The position numbers and the translations under genes were made by a program. A DNA stretch of 64,000 bases from assembly GCF_008728635.1 (NCBI RefSeq), contig NZ_CP044285.1:434001-498000 (forward strand), in the 5' to 3' direction. Shown here piece after piece: positions 49,891 through 58,640 of this stretch (position 1 is its first letter; each line of letters starts with the position of its first letter). The notes under the pieces are model-generated. The model was not told the DNA's origin. It did no database searches and saw only the letters and a list, made by a program, of their open reading frames with translations. The DNA comes from Hymenobacter baengnokdamensis (lineage in GTDB: Bacteria > Bacteroidota > Bacteroidia > Cytophagales > Hymenobacteraceae).

Positions 49891-52068
49891 ATGTCGCGTA
49901 CCATAATTGTCTCTAATCGCCTGCCTACTAAAGTCCAGCGCACCGACGAAGGCCTCACGTTTCAGCCCAGTGAAGGCGGGCTGGCGACGGGGCTGGGGTC
50001 TATCTACCGCCAGGGCGACAATTTATGGGTTGGCTGGCCGGGGCTTTTTGGGCAGGATGAGGGTGAGGAAACGCACATCCGCGAAGAGCTGCGGGCCGAC
50101 AATATGGCCCCGGTATTTTTGACCGAAGCCGAGATTCATGACTTCTACGAAGGCTTCAGCAACTCTACGCTGTGGCCTACCTTCCACTATTTCAGCGAGT
50201 TTGCTACCTACCAGCAAGCGCACTGGGACGCGTATGTTGCTGTCAATCAGAAATTTTGCGCCGCCGTATTGGCCGAGGCTGGCCCCGACGATACTATCTG
50301 GGTGCACGATTACCAGCTGCTGCTGCTGCCGGAGCTGCTGCGCCAGGCGCGGCCCGAGGCATCGATTGGTTTTTTTCTGCATATCCCGTTTCCGTCGCAG
50401 GAGCTGATACGGGTGCTGCCCTGGCGTACCGAGCTGCTGCGCGGTATGCTGGGGGCCGACCTTATCGGGTTTCACACCTTCGGCTACATGCGGCACTTTC
50501 TGAGCGCGGTATCGCACCTACTGGGTTTGCCGGCGCAGAACGGGCAGATTGAAACCCCTACCCGCTCGGTGCGGGTCGATGCGTTTCCGATGGGTATCGA
50601 CTACGAGCGCTACGCCCAGGCGGCCGCCTCCGAAGAAGCGAAGGCCCACGAGGCCGTGTATCGGGAGGCCCTGCGCGACACCCGCATTATCCTGTCTATC
50701 GACCGCCTCGACTACACCAAGGGGATAGCGCAGCGCCTGCGGGCCTTCGACCTGCTGTTGCAGCGCTACCCCGAGTGGCGCGAAAAAGTGTGCCTGGTCA
50801 TGCTGGTGGTACCCTCGCGCGACCAAGTGGCCCAGTACGCTGCGCTTAAGGAAGAGATTGATGAGCTGGTAGGCCGGCTCAACGCGCAGTACCGCACTAT
50901 CGGCTGGAATCCGATATCGTATTTTTACCGCTCGCTGCCTACTGAGGAGCTGGCGGCCCTCTACCGGCTGGCGGAAGTAGCCTTGGTAACGCCCATGCGC
51001 GATGGCATGAACCTGGTGGCGAAAGAGTACGTGGCCAGCAAGCTCGACCAGCGCGGAGTACTGATTCTGAGCGAGCGGGCCGGGGCGGCCCGTGAGCTAT
51101 CGGATGCGCTCATCATTAACCCCACCGACTTAAGCCAGCTGGCCGAAGCCATGCACGAGGCGCTGGTAATGCCCGAAGAGGAGCAGACTACGCGCATGAG
51201 CGCCATGCAGGCCCTGGTGAAGCGCTACAACGTTTTTTCGTGGGCGAAGCTGTTTATGAACCAGCTGGCTTATACCAAGATGAAGCAGCAGACCCTGGCG
51301 CCCGAAATGCTGACCAGCCCGGCTACCGCACAGCTACTGGCCGACTTTCGGGCCGCCTGCCAGCGCCTGCTACTGCTCGACTACGATGGCACTTTGGTCG
51401 CATTTCAGGCTAATCCGCAGCGGGCCGAGCCGGGCGCGGAGCTGCGCAAGCTGCTCCAGGACCTGGCCGGACTGCCAAATACGCGGGTGGTTATCATCAG
51501 TGGGCGCGACCGGGGCACGCTGGAGAAATGGCTCGGCGACCTGCCCCTCGATTTTATTGCCGAGCATGGTATATGGCTGCGCGCGGCGGGCGAAGACTGG
51601 CAGCTCTACCAACAGCTGCGCAACGAGTGGAAGCGCGAGCTGCGCCCCGTGCTTGAGCTGTACGTAGCCCGCACGGCCGGCTCCTTTATTGAGGAGAAGG
51701 ACTATTCGCTGGTGTGGCATTACCGCCGGGCCGATGCGGGCCTGGCCGAGGTACGGGCCCGCGAGCTGCTGAGCCACCTCTCGTTTATGACTGCCAACAC
51801 CGACCTGCAAGTGCTGGAGGGCAATAAGGTATTGGAAATCAAGAACGCCGGCATTAACAAAGGCAATGCCGCGGCCCGGTGGCTAACGCAGTACGCGCCC
51901 GATTTTATACTGGCCCTCGGCGATGACCGCACCGATGAGGATACGTTTCGGGTGCTGCCGCCCGAAGCTTACTCGGTGCGGGTCGGCCACGGGGTGCGCT
52001 CACTGGCAAGGTTCAATATCGCCTCGCCCGCGGAGGCACGGCAGCTGCTGCGCCAGCTGTTAGCCTGA
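49891..52068 (+). CDS. Bifunctional trehalose-6-phosphate synthase/phosphatase (OtsA-OtsB fusion)
   Basis: A 725-residue fusion. Residues 1-465 are a GT20 synthase: [15 protein letters not shown] at the start, [35 protein letters not shown] near 135, [16 protein letters not shown] near 270, and [17 protein letters not shown] near 370. Residues about 490-725 are a HAD phosphatase: [12 protein letters not shown] (DxDGT) and [13 protein letters not shown] near 680. It makes trehalose from UDP-glucose and glucose-6-phosphate in one polypeptide, for osmotic or desiccation protection. ATG 49891 (MSRTIIVS) is the family start. It converges on GH15 across a long inverted repeat that includes its stop codon. 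Confidence 0.95.
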   Translation: MSRTIIVSNRLPTKVQRTDEGLTFQPSEGGLATGLGSIYRQGDNLWVGWPGLFGQDEGEETHIREELRADNMAPVFLTEAEIHDFYEGFSNSTLWPTFHYFSEFATYQQAHWDAYVAVNQKFCAAVLAEAGPDDTIWVHDYQLLLLPELLRQARPEASIGFFLHIPFPSQELIRVLPWRTELLRGMLGADLIGFHTFGYMRHFLSAVSHLLGLPAQNGQIETPTRSVRVDAFPMGIDYERYAQAAASEEAKAHEAVYREALRDTRIILSIDRLDYTKGIAQRLRAFDLLLQRYPEWREKVCLVMLVVPSRDQVAQYAALKEEIDELVGRLNAQYRTIGWNPISYFYRSLPTEELAALYRLAEVALVTPMRDGMNLVAKEYVASKLDQRGVLILSERAGAARELSDALIINPTDLSQLAEAMHEALVMPEEEQTTRMSAMQALVKRYNVFSWAKLFMNQLAYTKMKQQTLAPEMLTSPATAQLLADFRAACQRLLLLDYDGTLVAFQANPQRAEPGAELRKLLQDLAGLPNTRVVIISGRDRGTLEKWLGDLPLDFIAEHGIWLRAAGEDWQLYQQLRNEWKRELRPVLELYVARTAGSFIEEKDYSLVWHYRRADAGLAEVRARELLSHLSFMTANTDLQVLEGNKVLEIKNAGINKGNAAARWLTQYAPDFILALGDDRTDEDTFRVLPPEAYSVRVGHGVRSLARFNIASPAEARQLLRQLLA

Positions 52069-52113
52069 ATTCTTCCGCGCCTGCTGCAAGCGCGGAGGAA
52101 TTTAGGCTAACAG
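52057..52113. terminator. Long inverted repeat overlapping the otsAB stop codon
   Basis: CTGTTAGCCTGAATTCTTCC (from 52057) and GGAGGAATTTAGGCTAACAG (to 52113) pair over 24 bases with about three mismatches, continued by CGCGC/GCGCG next to the loop. The otsAB stop (52066-52068) is inside the left arm. There is no T-tract. It probably separates the converging otsAB and GH15 transcripts. Confidence 0.75.
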
Positions 52114-52130
52114 CCGGTCCGAAGCGTTCT

Positions 52131-53912
52131 TTATGCCACAAAACTTGGCTTATCGAGTTTTTTGGCAATGCGATATGCCGCATTCACCAGGCCGACGTGG
52201 CTGTAGGCCTGCGGGAAGTTTCCCCACTGCGAACCCGTTCTGGCATCTACATCTTCGCTCAGCAGGCCAAGGTGATTGGTGTAGGTAATAAGCTGCTCAA
52301 ACTCCCGGATGGCCTCGTCGAGGCGGCCCACGCAGGCCAGCGCCTCCACGTACCAAAAGGAGCAGATAAGGAAGGTAGTCTCGGGCGTACCAAAGTCGTC
52401 GGGGTGCCGGTAGCGGTAAAACAGCCCTTCGGGGGTTTTCAACTCCTTTTCCAGCTCTACCAGGTGGTGGCGAGCCTTTTCCGAAGCCGGGTCGAGGTAG
52501 CCCATGGTAATGAGCTGGATGGTGCTGGCATCCAGGTTGGACGAGCCGATGGCGTTGGTGTACACGCCCCGACTGCTGTCGAAGCAGGCTTCGAGGTGCT
52601 GCTGGGCCACTTGCAGCAGGCGGCTGGCCTTGGATTCCAGCGCCTGGTTGCCCAGCGCGCGCGCCACCCGCAGGGCTGCCTGGCTGCCGGCCCAGTGAAA
52701 CAGATAAGTATAGCAGTGCTTTTGGGCAATGTGCCGAAACTCCCACAGGCCGGCGTCGGGCTGGTCCATGGTCGTGTCGATGAGGCGCAGGGCTTCTTCT
52801 AGCAGCGGCAGCGGGGCCTGGCGGCTGGGGTCCTGAAAGCGACAATCGACGTAGAGCGGCAGCAGGGCTACCAATACCTGGCCATATACATCATTTTGAA
52901 TATGCGTGTAGGCATCATTGCCGATGCGTACCGGCTGGTTGCCCAGGTAGCCGGCCAGCGGCAGCTCACGCTCCGTCAGCTCCGACTGCCCCCCGATGCC
53001 GTAGAGCGGCTGAAACTTGTCCTTGACCTTGGTCGAGATATTGGCAATGAAGTGAAAGTACCGCTCCAGCTCCTCCGAATGCCCGATATTATTGAAGGCC
53101 GTAAGGATGTAGTAGGTATCGCGCATCCAGCAGAAGCGGTAATCCCAGTTGCGGGTGCTGCCGGGCGCTTCGGGCAGGCTGGTAGTGCTGGCGGCGATAA
53201 TAGCCCCCGTGTCTTCGTACTGGTGAATCTTGAGCGCCAGCGCCGAGCGAATAACCTGCTCTTGGTTAAAGCTGCCGATACTCGTGCTTTTCACCCAGCT
53301 GCGCCAGTAAGCCAGCGTGCCGGTCAGGAAGCGCTCGGCCGTACTTTCCAGCGCGGCTTCGAGCGGCGCACCGTAGGTGAGCACGAGGTACTTGGTTTCG
53401 TTCAGCACAAAATCCTCCTCATCGAGCACGTAGGTGAGCGGGATATTGGTGGTGAGGCGAATTTCCTCTTCCAGCCCCAGAAAGGCAATGTGGTTGGAGC
53501 TGCGGCGGCGCGTCAGCTCCAGCTGGCCGTACTCGCCCACGGGCCGGCACGCCACCCGCACGCGGGGCGCACCGGTCAGCGGCTCTACTTTCCGAATGAG
53601 CATCAACGGCTTGTAGTAGCGCTCATACTGCAGAAAGCGCGGCGCAAAGTCGGTGACGCGGTAGCTGCCTTCGGCCGTGGTAATCTCGGTGCAGAGCACA
53701 TTCGTATTTTGAATATAGTACTGCGACGATGTAAAGGCCGTTGCCGGACGAATACTGAACTCACCGCCTTTTTGCTCATCGAGCAAGGGGCCAACTACAA
53801 AGCTGCTGTCGAAGCGGGGCCAGCAAAGCCAGCGCACGGCCGTGTCGGTGCCAATGAGCGCCAGGAAGGCACAGTTGCCGACTACGCCCATGTCGTAGGT
53901 GTGTTTGGTCAT
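52131..53912 (-). CDS. Glycoside hydrolase family 15 protein (glucoamylase/trehalase-like)
   Basis: A 593-residue cytosolic GH15 enzyme. An N-terminal beta-sandwich (GVVGNCAFLALIGTDTAVRW, LCWPRFDSSFVVG) precedes an (alpha/alpha)6 barrel with NWDYRFCWMRDTYYI near 270, QNDVYGQVLVAL near 355, the general acid Glu in GLWEFRHIAQKHCYTY near 395, and the base Glu region TFLICSFWYVEALA near 520 with GNFPQAYSHVGLVNAAYRIA. Start ATG 53912 (MTKHTYDMGVVGN). Bacterial GH15 members act on maltooligosaccharides or trehalose; its position next to otsAB makes trehalase or a trehalose-cycle role attractive, but this is inference. Confidence 0.9.
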   Translation of the reverse strand: MTKHTYDMGVVGNCAFLALIGTDTAVRWLCWPRFDSSFVVGPLLDEQKGGEFSIRPATAFTSSQYYIQNTNVLCTEITTAEGSYRVTDFAPRFLQYERYYKPLMLIRKVEPLTGAPRVRVACRPVGEYGQLELTRRRSSNHIAFLGLEEEIRLTTNIPLTYVLDEEDFVLNETKYLVLTYGAPLEAALESTAERFLTGTLAYWRSWVKSTSIGSFNQEQVIRSALALKIHQYEDTGAIIAASTTSLPEAPGSTRNWDYRFCWMRDTYYILTAFNNIGHSEELERYFHFIANISTKVKDKFQPLYGIGGQSELTERELPLAGYLGNQPVRIGNDAYTHIQNDVYGQVLVALLPLYVDCRFQDPSRQAPLPLLEEALRLIDTTMDQPDAGLWEFRHIAQKHCYTYLFHWAGSQAALRVARALGNQALESKASRLLQVAQQHLEACFDSSRGVYTNAIGSSNLDASTIQLITMGYLDPASEKARHHLVELEKELKTPEGLFYRYRHPDDFGTPETTFLICSFWYVEALACVGRLDEAIREFEQLITYTNHLGLLSEDVDARTGSQWGNFPQAYSHVGLVNAAYRIAKKLDKPSFVA

Positions 53913-54029
53913 GAGAAGAATCGCCGACGCGAGCCGGCCTGGTACAAGACTTAGTACCTGCTTTGGGCCACGGAGGTTGTCGGGGGTTAGAACGGCCATG
54001 CAACCCAAAGGCACGTATCAGGGCGGTAT

Positions 54030-55448
54030 ATGCACCCTACTGCCGCCCGCCCGCGCCCCAATCTCACCGAAGGCTCTATTTTAAAAGCGCTGCTCACCCT
54101 GGCGCTGCCCATTGTATTTGGCAACCTGCTGCAAACCGGCTATCAACTGGTCGATGCCTTTTGGGTTGGCCGGCTGGGGGCCGGTGCGGTAGCGGCCGTG
54201 GCCGTGTGCTTTCCAATCAATTTTTTGCTGATGGCCCTGGGCTCGGGCTTTTCGGTGGCCGGCTCCGTGCTGGTCGCGCAGAACTACGGCGCCCGCAACC
54301 TGAAGATGGTCAACCACATTGCGGCGCAGTCACTGGCGCTCGAAACCGCCCTGGCGCTGGTGCTTTCGGTGGCGGCCTATGCAGCCTCGCCGCTTATTCT
54401 GCGGCTGTTTAACGTGGGGCCCGATATATTCAACCTGGCTAATTCCTTTCAGCGGGTGCTGATGCTGGGGCTGGTATTCAACTTCGGCTTTCTCATGTTT
54501 CAGGCCCTGATGCGGGGCGTGGGCGAGGTGCGTATTCCGTTGTACATCAACATCGGAACGCTGGTGCTCAACTTTTTGCTCGACCCGCTCTTCATTTATG
54601 GCTGGGGGCCGGTGCCGGCCTTTGGAGTAGCCGGCGCAGCCGTGGCTACCCTTAGCACGCAGTTTCTGAGCGTGGTTATCGGCATGGCGGTGCTGCTACG
54701 CGGCAAGGCTGGCATCCAGCTCAGCTTCAAGGGCTTCGTGCCCGACTTTCCACTCATGCGCCGCTCCGTAAAGCTCGGCTTGCCCTCCTCCATCGACCTT
54801 TCGGCGCGGGCGCTGGGGCTGTCGATGCTCACCGGGCTGGCGGCCGCTTTCGGCACCACAGTATTGGCTACCTATGGCATCGGGTCGCGCATTCTGGCGC
54901 TGGGCATTATTCCGGCGCTGGGTATTTCGCTGGCCTGCTCTACGCTGGTAGCCCAGAATATCGGAGCCGCCAACCTACCCAGGGCGCTGCGCACGGCCAA
55001 CTACGCCATCGCCATCAGCTTTGTCGGCCTGCTGCTGCTTGGGGCCATTGGCTGGCTAGCCGCCGGGCCCCTGGTAGGCTTCTTTCTGAAGGGCGATGAG
55101 GCGGTAACTCTCGACGCCATCGAGTTTGTCCGCATCGCGGTGTTCAGCTTGTGCTTTACGGGCGTGCAGCAATGTATATCGGGGGCGCTGCGCGGCTCGG
55201 GCAACACGGTGGGCGCCATGGTGCTCACGATAATCGGGGTGTGGGGCCTGCAGTTCCCGGTGGCCTGGTTTTTATCGCAGCACACGGCGCTGGGCTTTCA
55301 CGGGCTATGGTGGTCGTTTGTGATAGCCAACGTGCTATCGGCGCTGGTGGCGGGCAGCTGGTACCTGAAAGGCAACTGGCAGCGGCCGCGCCTAGCCAAC
55401 CCCCAGCGCCCGGATGCGGCCGCGCCTGCTGTGCCGGCAGCGGAGTAG
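54030..55448 (+). CDS. MATE family multidrug efflux transporter
   Basis: A 472-residue 12-helix inner-membrane antiporter of the MATE family (NorM/DinF-like), moving cationic drugs or metabolites out against Na+ or H+. Features: GSILKALLTLALPIVFGNLL near residue 15, FWVGRLGAGAVAAVAVCFP near 43, the repeat of the first half at NLPRALRTANYAIAISFVG near 310, and VQQCISGALRGSGNTVGAM near 375. Start ATG 54030, 117 bases from the divergent GH15 start. The Ala/Pro-rich tail (AAAPAVPAAE) is not conserved. Confidence 0.94.
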   Translation: MHPTAARPRPNLTEGSILKALLTLALPIVFGNLLQTGYQLVDAFWVGRLGAGAVAAVAVCFPINFLLMALGSGFSVAGSVLVAQNYGARNLKMVNHIAAQSLALETALALVLSVAAYAASPLILRLFNVGPDIFNLANSFQRVLMLGLVFNFGFLMFQALMRGVGEVRIPLYINIGTLVLNFLLDPLFIYGWGPVPAFGVAGAAVATLSTQFLSVVIGMAVLLRGKAGIQLSFKGFVPDFPLMRRSVKLGLPSSIDLSARALGLSMLTGLAAAFGTTVLATYGIGSRILALGIIPALGISLACSTLVAQNIGAANLPRALRTANYAIAISFVGLLLLGAIGWLAAGPLVGFFLKGDEAVTLDAIEFVRIAVFSLCFTGVQQCISGALRGSGNTVGAMVLTIIGVWGLQFPVAWFLSQHTALGFHGLWWSFVIANVLSALVAGSWYLKGNWQRPRLANPQRPDAAAPAVPAAE

Positions 55449-55519
55449 TTCGTTCCTGCTTTGCACCGGCCAGGCCGGGAGGCGGCCCGCAAGCGCATGC
55501 GAAGCCAGCGAGCAGCAAC

Positions 55520-56233
55520 TTACCTTACCGGCAGCGGAGCCTGGGTAGCGCGGCGGGTCAGGTGCCCGGCCAGCCAGTAGGCAAACCAGGCGAACAGGGG
55601 TGCGGCCAGCACATCATAGGTATAATGCACGCGCTGCACCAGCACCAGCACTCCAATGCAGAGCGCCACCAGCGCCAGCACCCGCCGCCACCAGTAGCCC
55701 CGCACTGCCAGGGCCAGAATTGCCACGGTAGCCGTATGGCCCGAGAAGAATAAATCCTTGGTAATAGCCAGCCCGCCGGTGGTGTGAAACAGCTGCGCCG
55801 TGAATGGGTCGGGCATTGGCAGCAGGTCGAGGGGCGGGGCCAGCGGCACCAGCCAAATAGTAAAAAGGCGCAGCAGCAGCAAGATAAAGTAGCCCCACAG
55901 CCCCCGCAAAAACAGCAGCGGGTGGCGCGTAAGCCAGCCCACGGCCGCCAGCACGGCGCCGTACATCAGCACAAAAACCGGGGTGGCTACATTGTGGCGC
56001 GGCAGCAAGGCTAAAAGCGGGTCAGCAAGTACGGTACCCGGCCGCTGCTGGATATAGAAGAAAAAGCCCGGCACCAGGGGCACCAGCACGCCAAACAGCA
56101 GCAGTAGCAGTACCAGCCAGCTCGCCCGGAACGCGGGCCGGGCCAGTGCCGGACCCCAGGCGTCAGCTACAGGTAGCGGCGCTTGTGGGGTGGCGGGGCA
56201 GGCGGGCGGTGCAGCGAGGGGAAGTGCAGGCAT
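55520..56233 (-). CDS. PAP2_C / sphingomyelin-synthase-like membrane phosphatase
   Basis: A 237-residue membrane protein with about six hydrophobic helices (WLVLLLLLFGVLVPLVPGFF near 40; VFVLMYGAVLAAVGWL near 90). The catalytic pattern is DLFFSGHTATVAILAL (near residue 160) and RVHYTYDVLAAPLFAWFAYW (near 202), the two histidine motifs of the PAP2_C group related to sphingomyelin and inositol-phosphorylceramide synthases. The first phosphatase motif (KxxxxxxRP) is replaced, as usual in this group. It may transfer or remove a lipid phosphate head group. The first 27 residues are Ala/Pro-rich and the true start may be later. Confidence 0.82.
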   Translation of the reverse strand: MPALPLAAPPACPATPQAPLPVADAWGPALARPAFRASWLVLLLLLFGVLVPLVPGFFFYIQQRPGTVLADPLLALLPRHNVATPVFVLMYGAVLAAVGWLTRHPLLFLRGLWGYFILLLLRLFTIWLVPLAPPLDLLPMPDPFTAQLFHTTGGLAITKDLFFSGHTATVAILALAVRGYWWRRVLALVALCIGVLVLVQRVHYTYDVLAAPLFAWFAYWLAGHLTRRATQAPLPVR

Positions 56234-56402
56234 AACAGCGAATTAGAAAGAGCGGGCGGGGCGTAACAGACAAAAATAAGCCCAACTGCGTACTTAGCGC
56301 TACTAGTTCCTTAATGAGTGGCCAGGTAGCCAAAGTGGCCCGCCGGTTATGTTTCGAAGTAGTTGTGCGAATACCAACGGCCGAAGCGGTATCTTGGCCG
56401 CC

Positions 56403-57713
56403 ATGAACTACGCTACTCCTATTATTCTTGCGGGACTTGGGTTTGCGCTGGCTACCCCCGGTGCCTATGCCCAAAACGTGGCCCTGGATGCCCGCATTGC
56501 GAAGCTGGCCGATGCCGAGCAGCCTAAGGTAGTGGCCTGGCGGCGCGACCTGCACGAGCACCCCGAGCTGGGCAACGAAGAACACCGCACCGCCGGGCTT
56601 ATTGCCGCCCAGCTCAAAAGCCTGGGCCTCGAAGTGCAAACCGGCGTGGCGCGCACGGGCGTGGTAGGCATCCTGCGCGGGGGCAAGCCCGGCCCGGTAG
56701 TGGCCCTGCGCGCCGACATGGATGGGCTGCCCCTCACCGAAACCACCGGCCTGGCCTTCGCCTCTACCGTAAAAAGCACTTACCTGGGCCAGCCCGTGGG
56801 CGTGATGCACGCCTGCGGCCATGATACCCACGTGGCGATGCTGCTCGGGGCGGCCGAAGTGCTTAGCCAGGTAAAAAAAGACCTGCCCGGCACCGTCAAA
56901 TTCATCTTTCAGCCAGCTGAAGAAGGCTCGCTGCCCGGCGTGATGGGCGGCGCCAAGCTGATGGTGCAGGAAGGCGTGCTGGATAAGCCCAAAGTCGATG
57001 CCATCTTCGGGCTGCACATCTGGGCCACGGCCCCGGTGGGGCAGATTAATTACCGGCCCAGGGGCGAGATGGCCAGCTCTGACCGCTTCACCATTAAGGT
57101 CATCGGCAAGGGCAGCCACGGCGCCAAGCCCTGGAGCAGCATCGACCCGGTAGTAACGGCCGCCGAGATTATCACGGCTCTCCAAACCATTGTGAGCCGC
57201 CAGGTAGACCTTACCCAGGATGCCGCCGTGGTGACCGTAGGCACCGTACAAGCGGGCGTGCGCTACAACGTAATTCCGCCCGATGCCACGCTCAGCGGCA
57301 CCATCCGGGCCTTCAGCCCCGCCACGCAGGAGCGCATCTGGGCGGCTATCAAGCGCACGGCCAATGGGATTGCCGCCGCCAATGGCGCCACCGCCGAGGT
57401 AGGCATCGAGCCCTACGTGCCCGTTACCTTCAACGACCCAGCTCTCACGGCGCGCATGCTGCCCACCCTGCAGCGCACCGCCGGCACCGCCAACGTGCTA
57501 GAGATAAAGGCCGTAACCGGCGCCGAGGACTTTGCCTGCTACCAGGAGAAAGTGCCGGGCCTGTTCGTATTTCTGGGTGGCATGACGCCGGGCACCGACC
57601 CCGCCACCGTAGCCGACCACCACACTGCCGGCTTTAAGGTTGATGAGAGCGCCTTTCCCCTGGGCGTAAAAACCCTGGCTACGCTGGCTGCCGACTACTT
57701 AAGCAAGAAGTAA
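56403..57713 (+). CDS. Exported M20D family amidohydrolase
   Basis: A 436-residue peptidase M20 family amidohydrolase (hippurate hydrolase/IAA-amino acid hydrolase-like) with a signal peptide (LAGLGFALATPGAYAQ). Metal and catalytic motifs: HEHPELGNEEHRT near residue 52, VALRADMDGLPL near 103, HACGHDTHVAMLLGAAEVL near 138 and the Glu-Glu of FQPAEEGSLPG near 172; the dimerisation domain contains GKGSHGAKPW. It should cleave an amide bond in an N-acyl amino acid in the periplasm. TATCTTGG at 56390-56397 is only 6 bases from the ATG at 56403, suggesting a leaderless mRNA. Confidence 0.93.
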   Translation: MNYATPIILAGLGFALATPGAYAQNVALDARIAKLADAEQPKVVAWRRDLHEHPELGNEEHRTAGLIAAQLKSLGLEVQTGVARTGVVGILRGGKPGPVVALRADMDGLPLTETTGLAFASTVKSTYLGQPVGVMHACGHDTHVAMLLGAAEVLSQVKKDLPGTVKFIFQPAEEGSLPGVMGGAKLMVQEGVLDKPKVDAIFGLHIWATAPVGQINYRPRGEMASSDRFTIKVIGKGSHGAKPWSSIDPVVTAAEIITALQTIVSRQVDLTQDAAVVTVGTVQAGVRYNVIPPDATLSGTIRAFSPATQERIWAAIKRTANGIAAANGATAEVGIEPYVPVTFNDPALTARMLPTLQRTAGTANVLEIKAVTGAEDFACYQEKVPGLFVFLGGMTPGTDPATVADHHTAGFKVDESAFPLGVKTLATLAADYLSKK

Positions 57714-57716
57714 CGC

Positions 57717-57752
57717 GGCCGGGGCCGCCCGCTCACCAGGGGCGGCTCCGGC
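57717..57752. terminator. GC-rich hairpin between converging genes
   Basis: GGCCGGGGCCGCCC pairs with GGGCGGCTCCGGCC with one mismatch around a loop of about 8 bases. It follows the amidohydrolase stop by 3 bases and precedes the end of the barrel gene. It lacks a T-tract. Confidence 0.6.
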
Positions 57753-57759
57753 CTGACTG

Positions 57760-58503
57760 CTAGTCGTTGTGTACAAGCGGCTTCGGGTGCGGCTTAAATA
57801 GCGAATACTCTATTTTTATAGTGGCAGTGGCAAAGCTGTCTTTGGAATCGGGATTGCCGCGCTGGCTGATGCCATCGAGCATATCGCTACTGGTAAAGAA
57901 GTACAGCGCCTCGGCCGTAAAGGCCAGGTGGGGTGAAGCACGCAGCGTGACGCCGCCCCCCACCGGCAGCACTGCTGCCAGGCCCGTGAAGGTAGTATAG
58001 CCCGCTTCGGGTGCCAGCGGAAAGCCGTACTGGCCGGGACTGGGGTTGTAGCGAAGCGCGCCTACCCCGGCCGACACGAAGAGCAGCACGGGCATTTCCT
58101 GATGCTCGGGGCCGATAAGCAGACTTTTATCGGCAAATATATTATAGCGCAACAGGCCGGTGAGCAGGGTATTTCGGCTGCTAAATGAAAACCCCCGCTC
58201 CGGAAAAGCGTCCTTGGCAGCCATGCGCACCGACGACAAGTCGATGGCAAGGGTCAGGCGCGGACTAAGGGTTTGTGCCAGGCCGATGCCATAACCGATT
58301 TTGTAGGTATTGCCGGCCGAGCTGCTGGCAACGTCGCCGTTGTAGTAGGTCGTGTTCAAGCCAAAATTGACCCGCAGCGGCTGGCGATGGTAGGGCTGAT
58401 TGCTCGGGGTGAGGTAGCGGTGGGGTGCCCGGTAACCCGGCGGCCGCGCCGCAAGGCTGGATAAGCTGGCCCCTAGCAGGACACTTAGCAGAAGAAGACG
58501 CAT
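57760..58503 (-). CDS. Outer-membrane beta-barrel protein
   Basis: A 247-residue exported protein starting at ATG 58503 with a signal peptide (LLLLSVLLGASLSSLAA). After a short basic Pro-rich stretch, alternating strands (LRVNFGLNTTYYNGDVASSS, TLAIDLSSVRMAAKD, LLTGLLRYNIFADKS, HLAFTAEALYFFTSSDM, ATIKIEYSLF) suggest an 8-strand barrel of the general Bacteroidota type found in DUF6089-like proteins. It starts 138 bases from the divergent malQ gene. The function is unknown. Confidence 0.8.
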   Translation of the reverse strand: MRLLLLSVLLGASLSSLAARPPGYRAPHRYLTPSNQPYHRQPLRVNFGLNTTYYNGDVASSSAGNTYKIGYGIGLAQTLSPRLTLAIDLSSVRMAAKDAFPERGFSFSSRNTLLTGLLRYNIFADKSLLIGPEHQEMPVLLFVSAGVGALRYNPSPGQYGFPLAPEAGYTTFTGLAAVLPVGGGVTLRASPHLAFTAEALYFFTSSDMLDGISQRGNPDSKDSFATATIKIEYSLFKPHPKPLVHND

Positions 58504-58640
58504 GGGCGAGGGAAAAGGAAATAGAAAGCCAGCCGAGCGCGGCTGAAATGCCACATACGGCAGACACCAGCCGGCCGTTGGCGCATAGCCGCTCAGGGCG
58601 TCGGGGCAGTATCTTGCGGCCCTCATACTGGTTTGCGTAT

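Noticed and set aside
52131..53912. Gln instead of Glu in the QNDVYGQ motif of the GH15 protein as a sign of lost activity
   Set aside because: The catalytic acid and base regions (GLWEFR and the C-terminal TFLICSFW) are intact and, as I recall, Gln at this position is common in the family.
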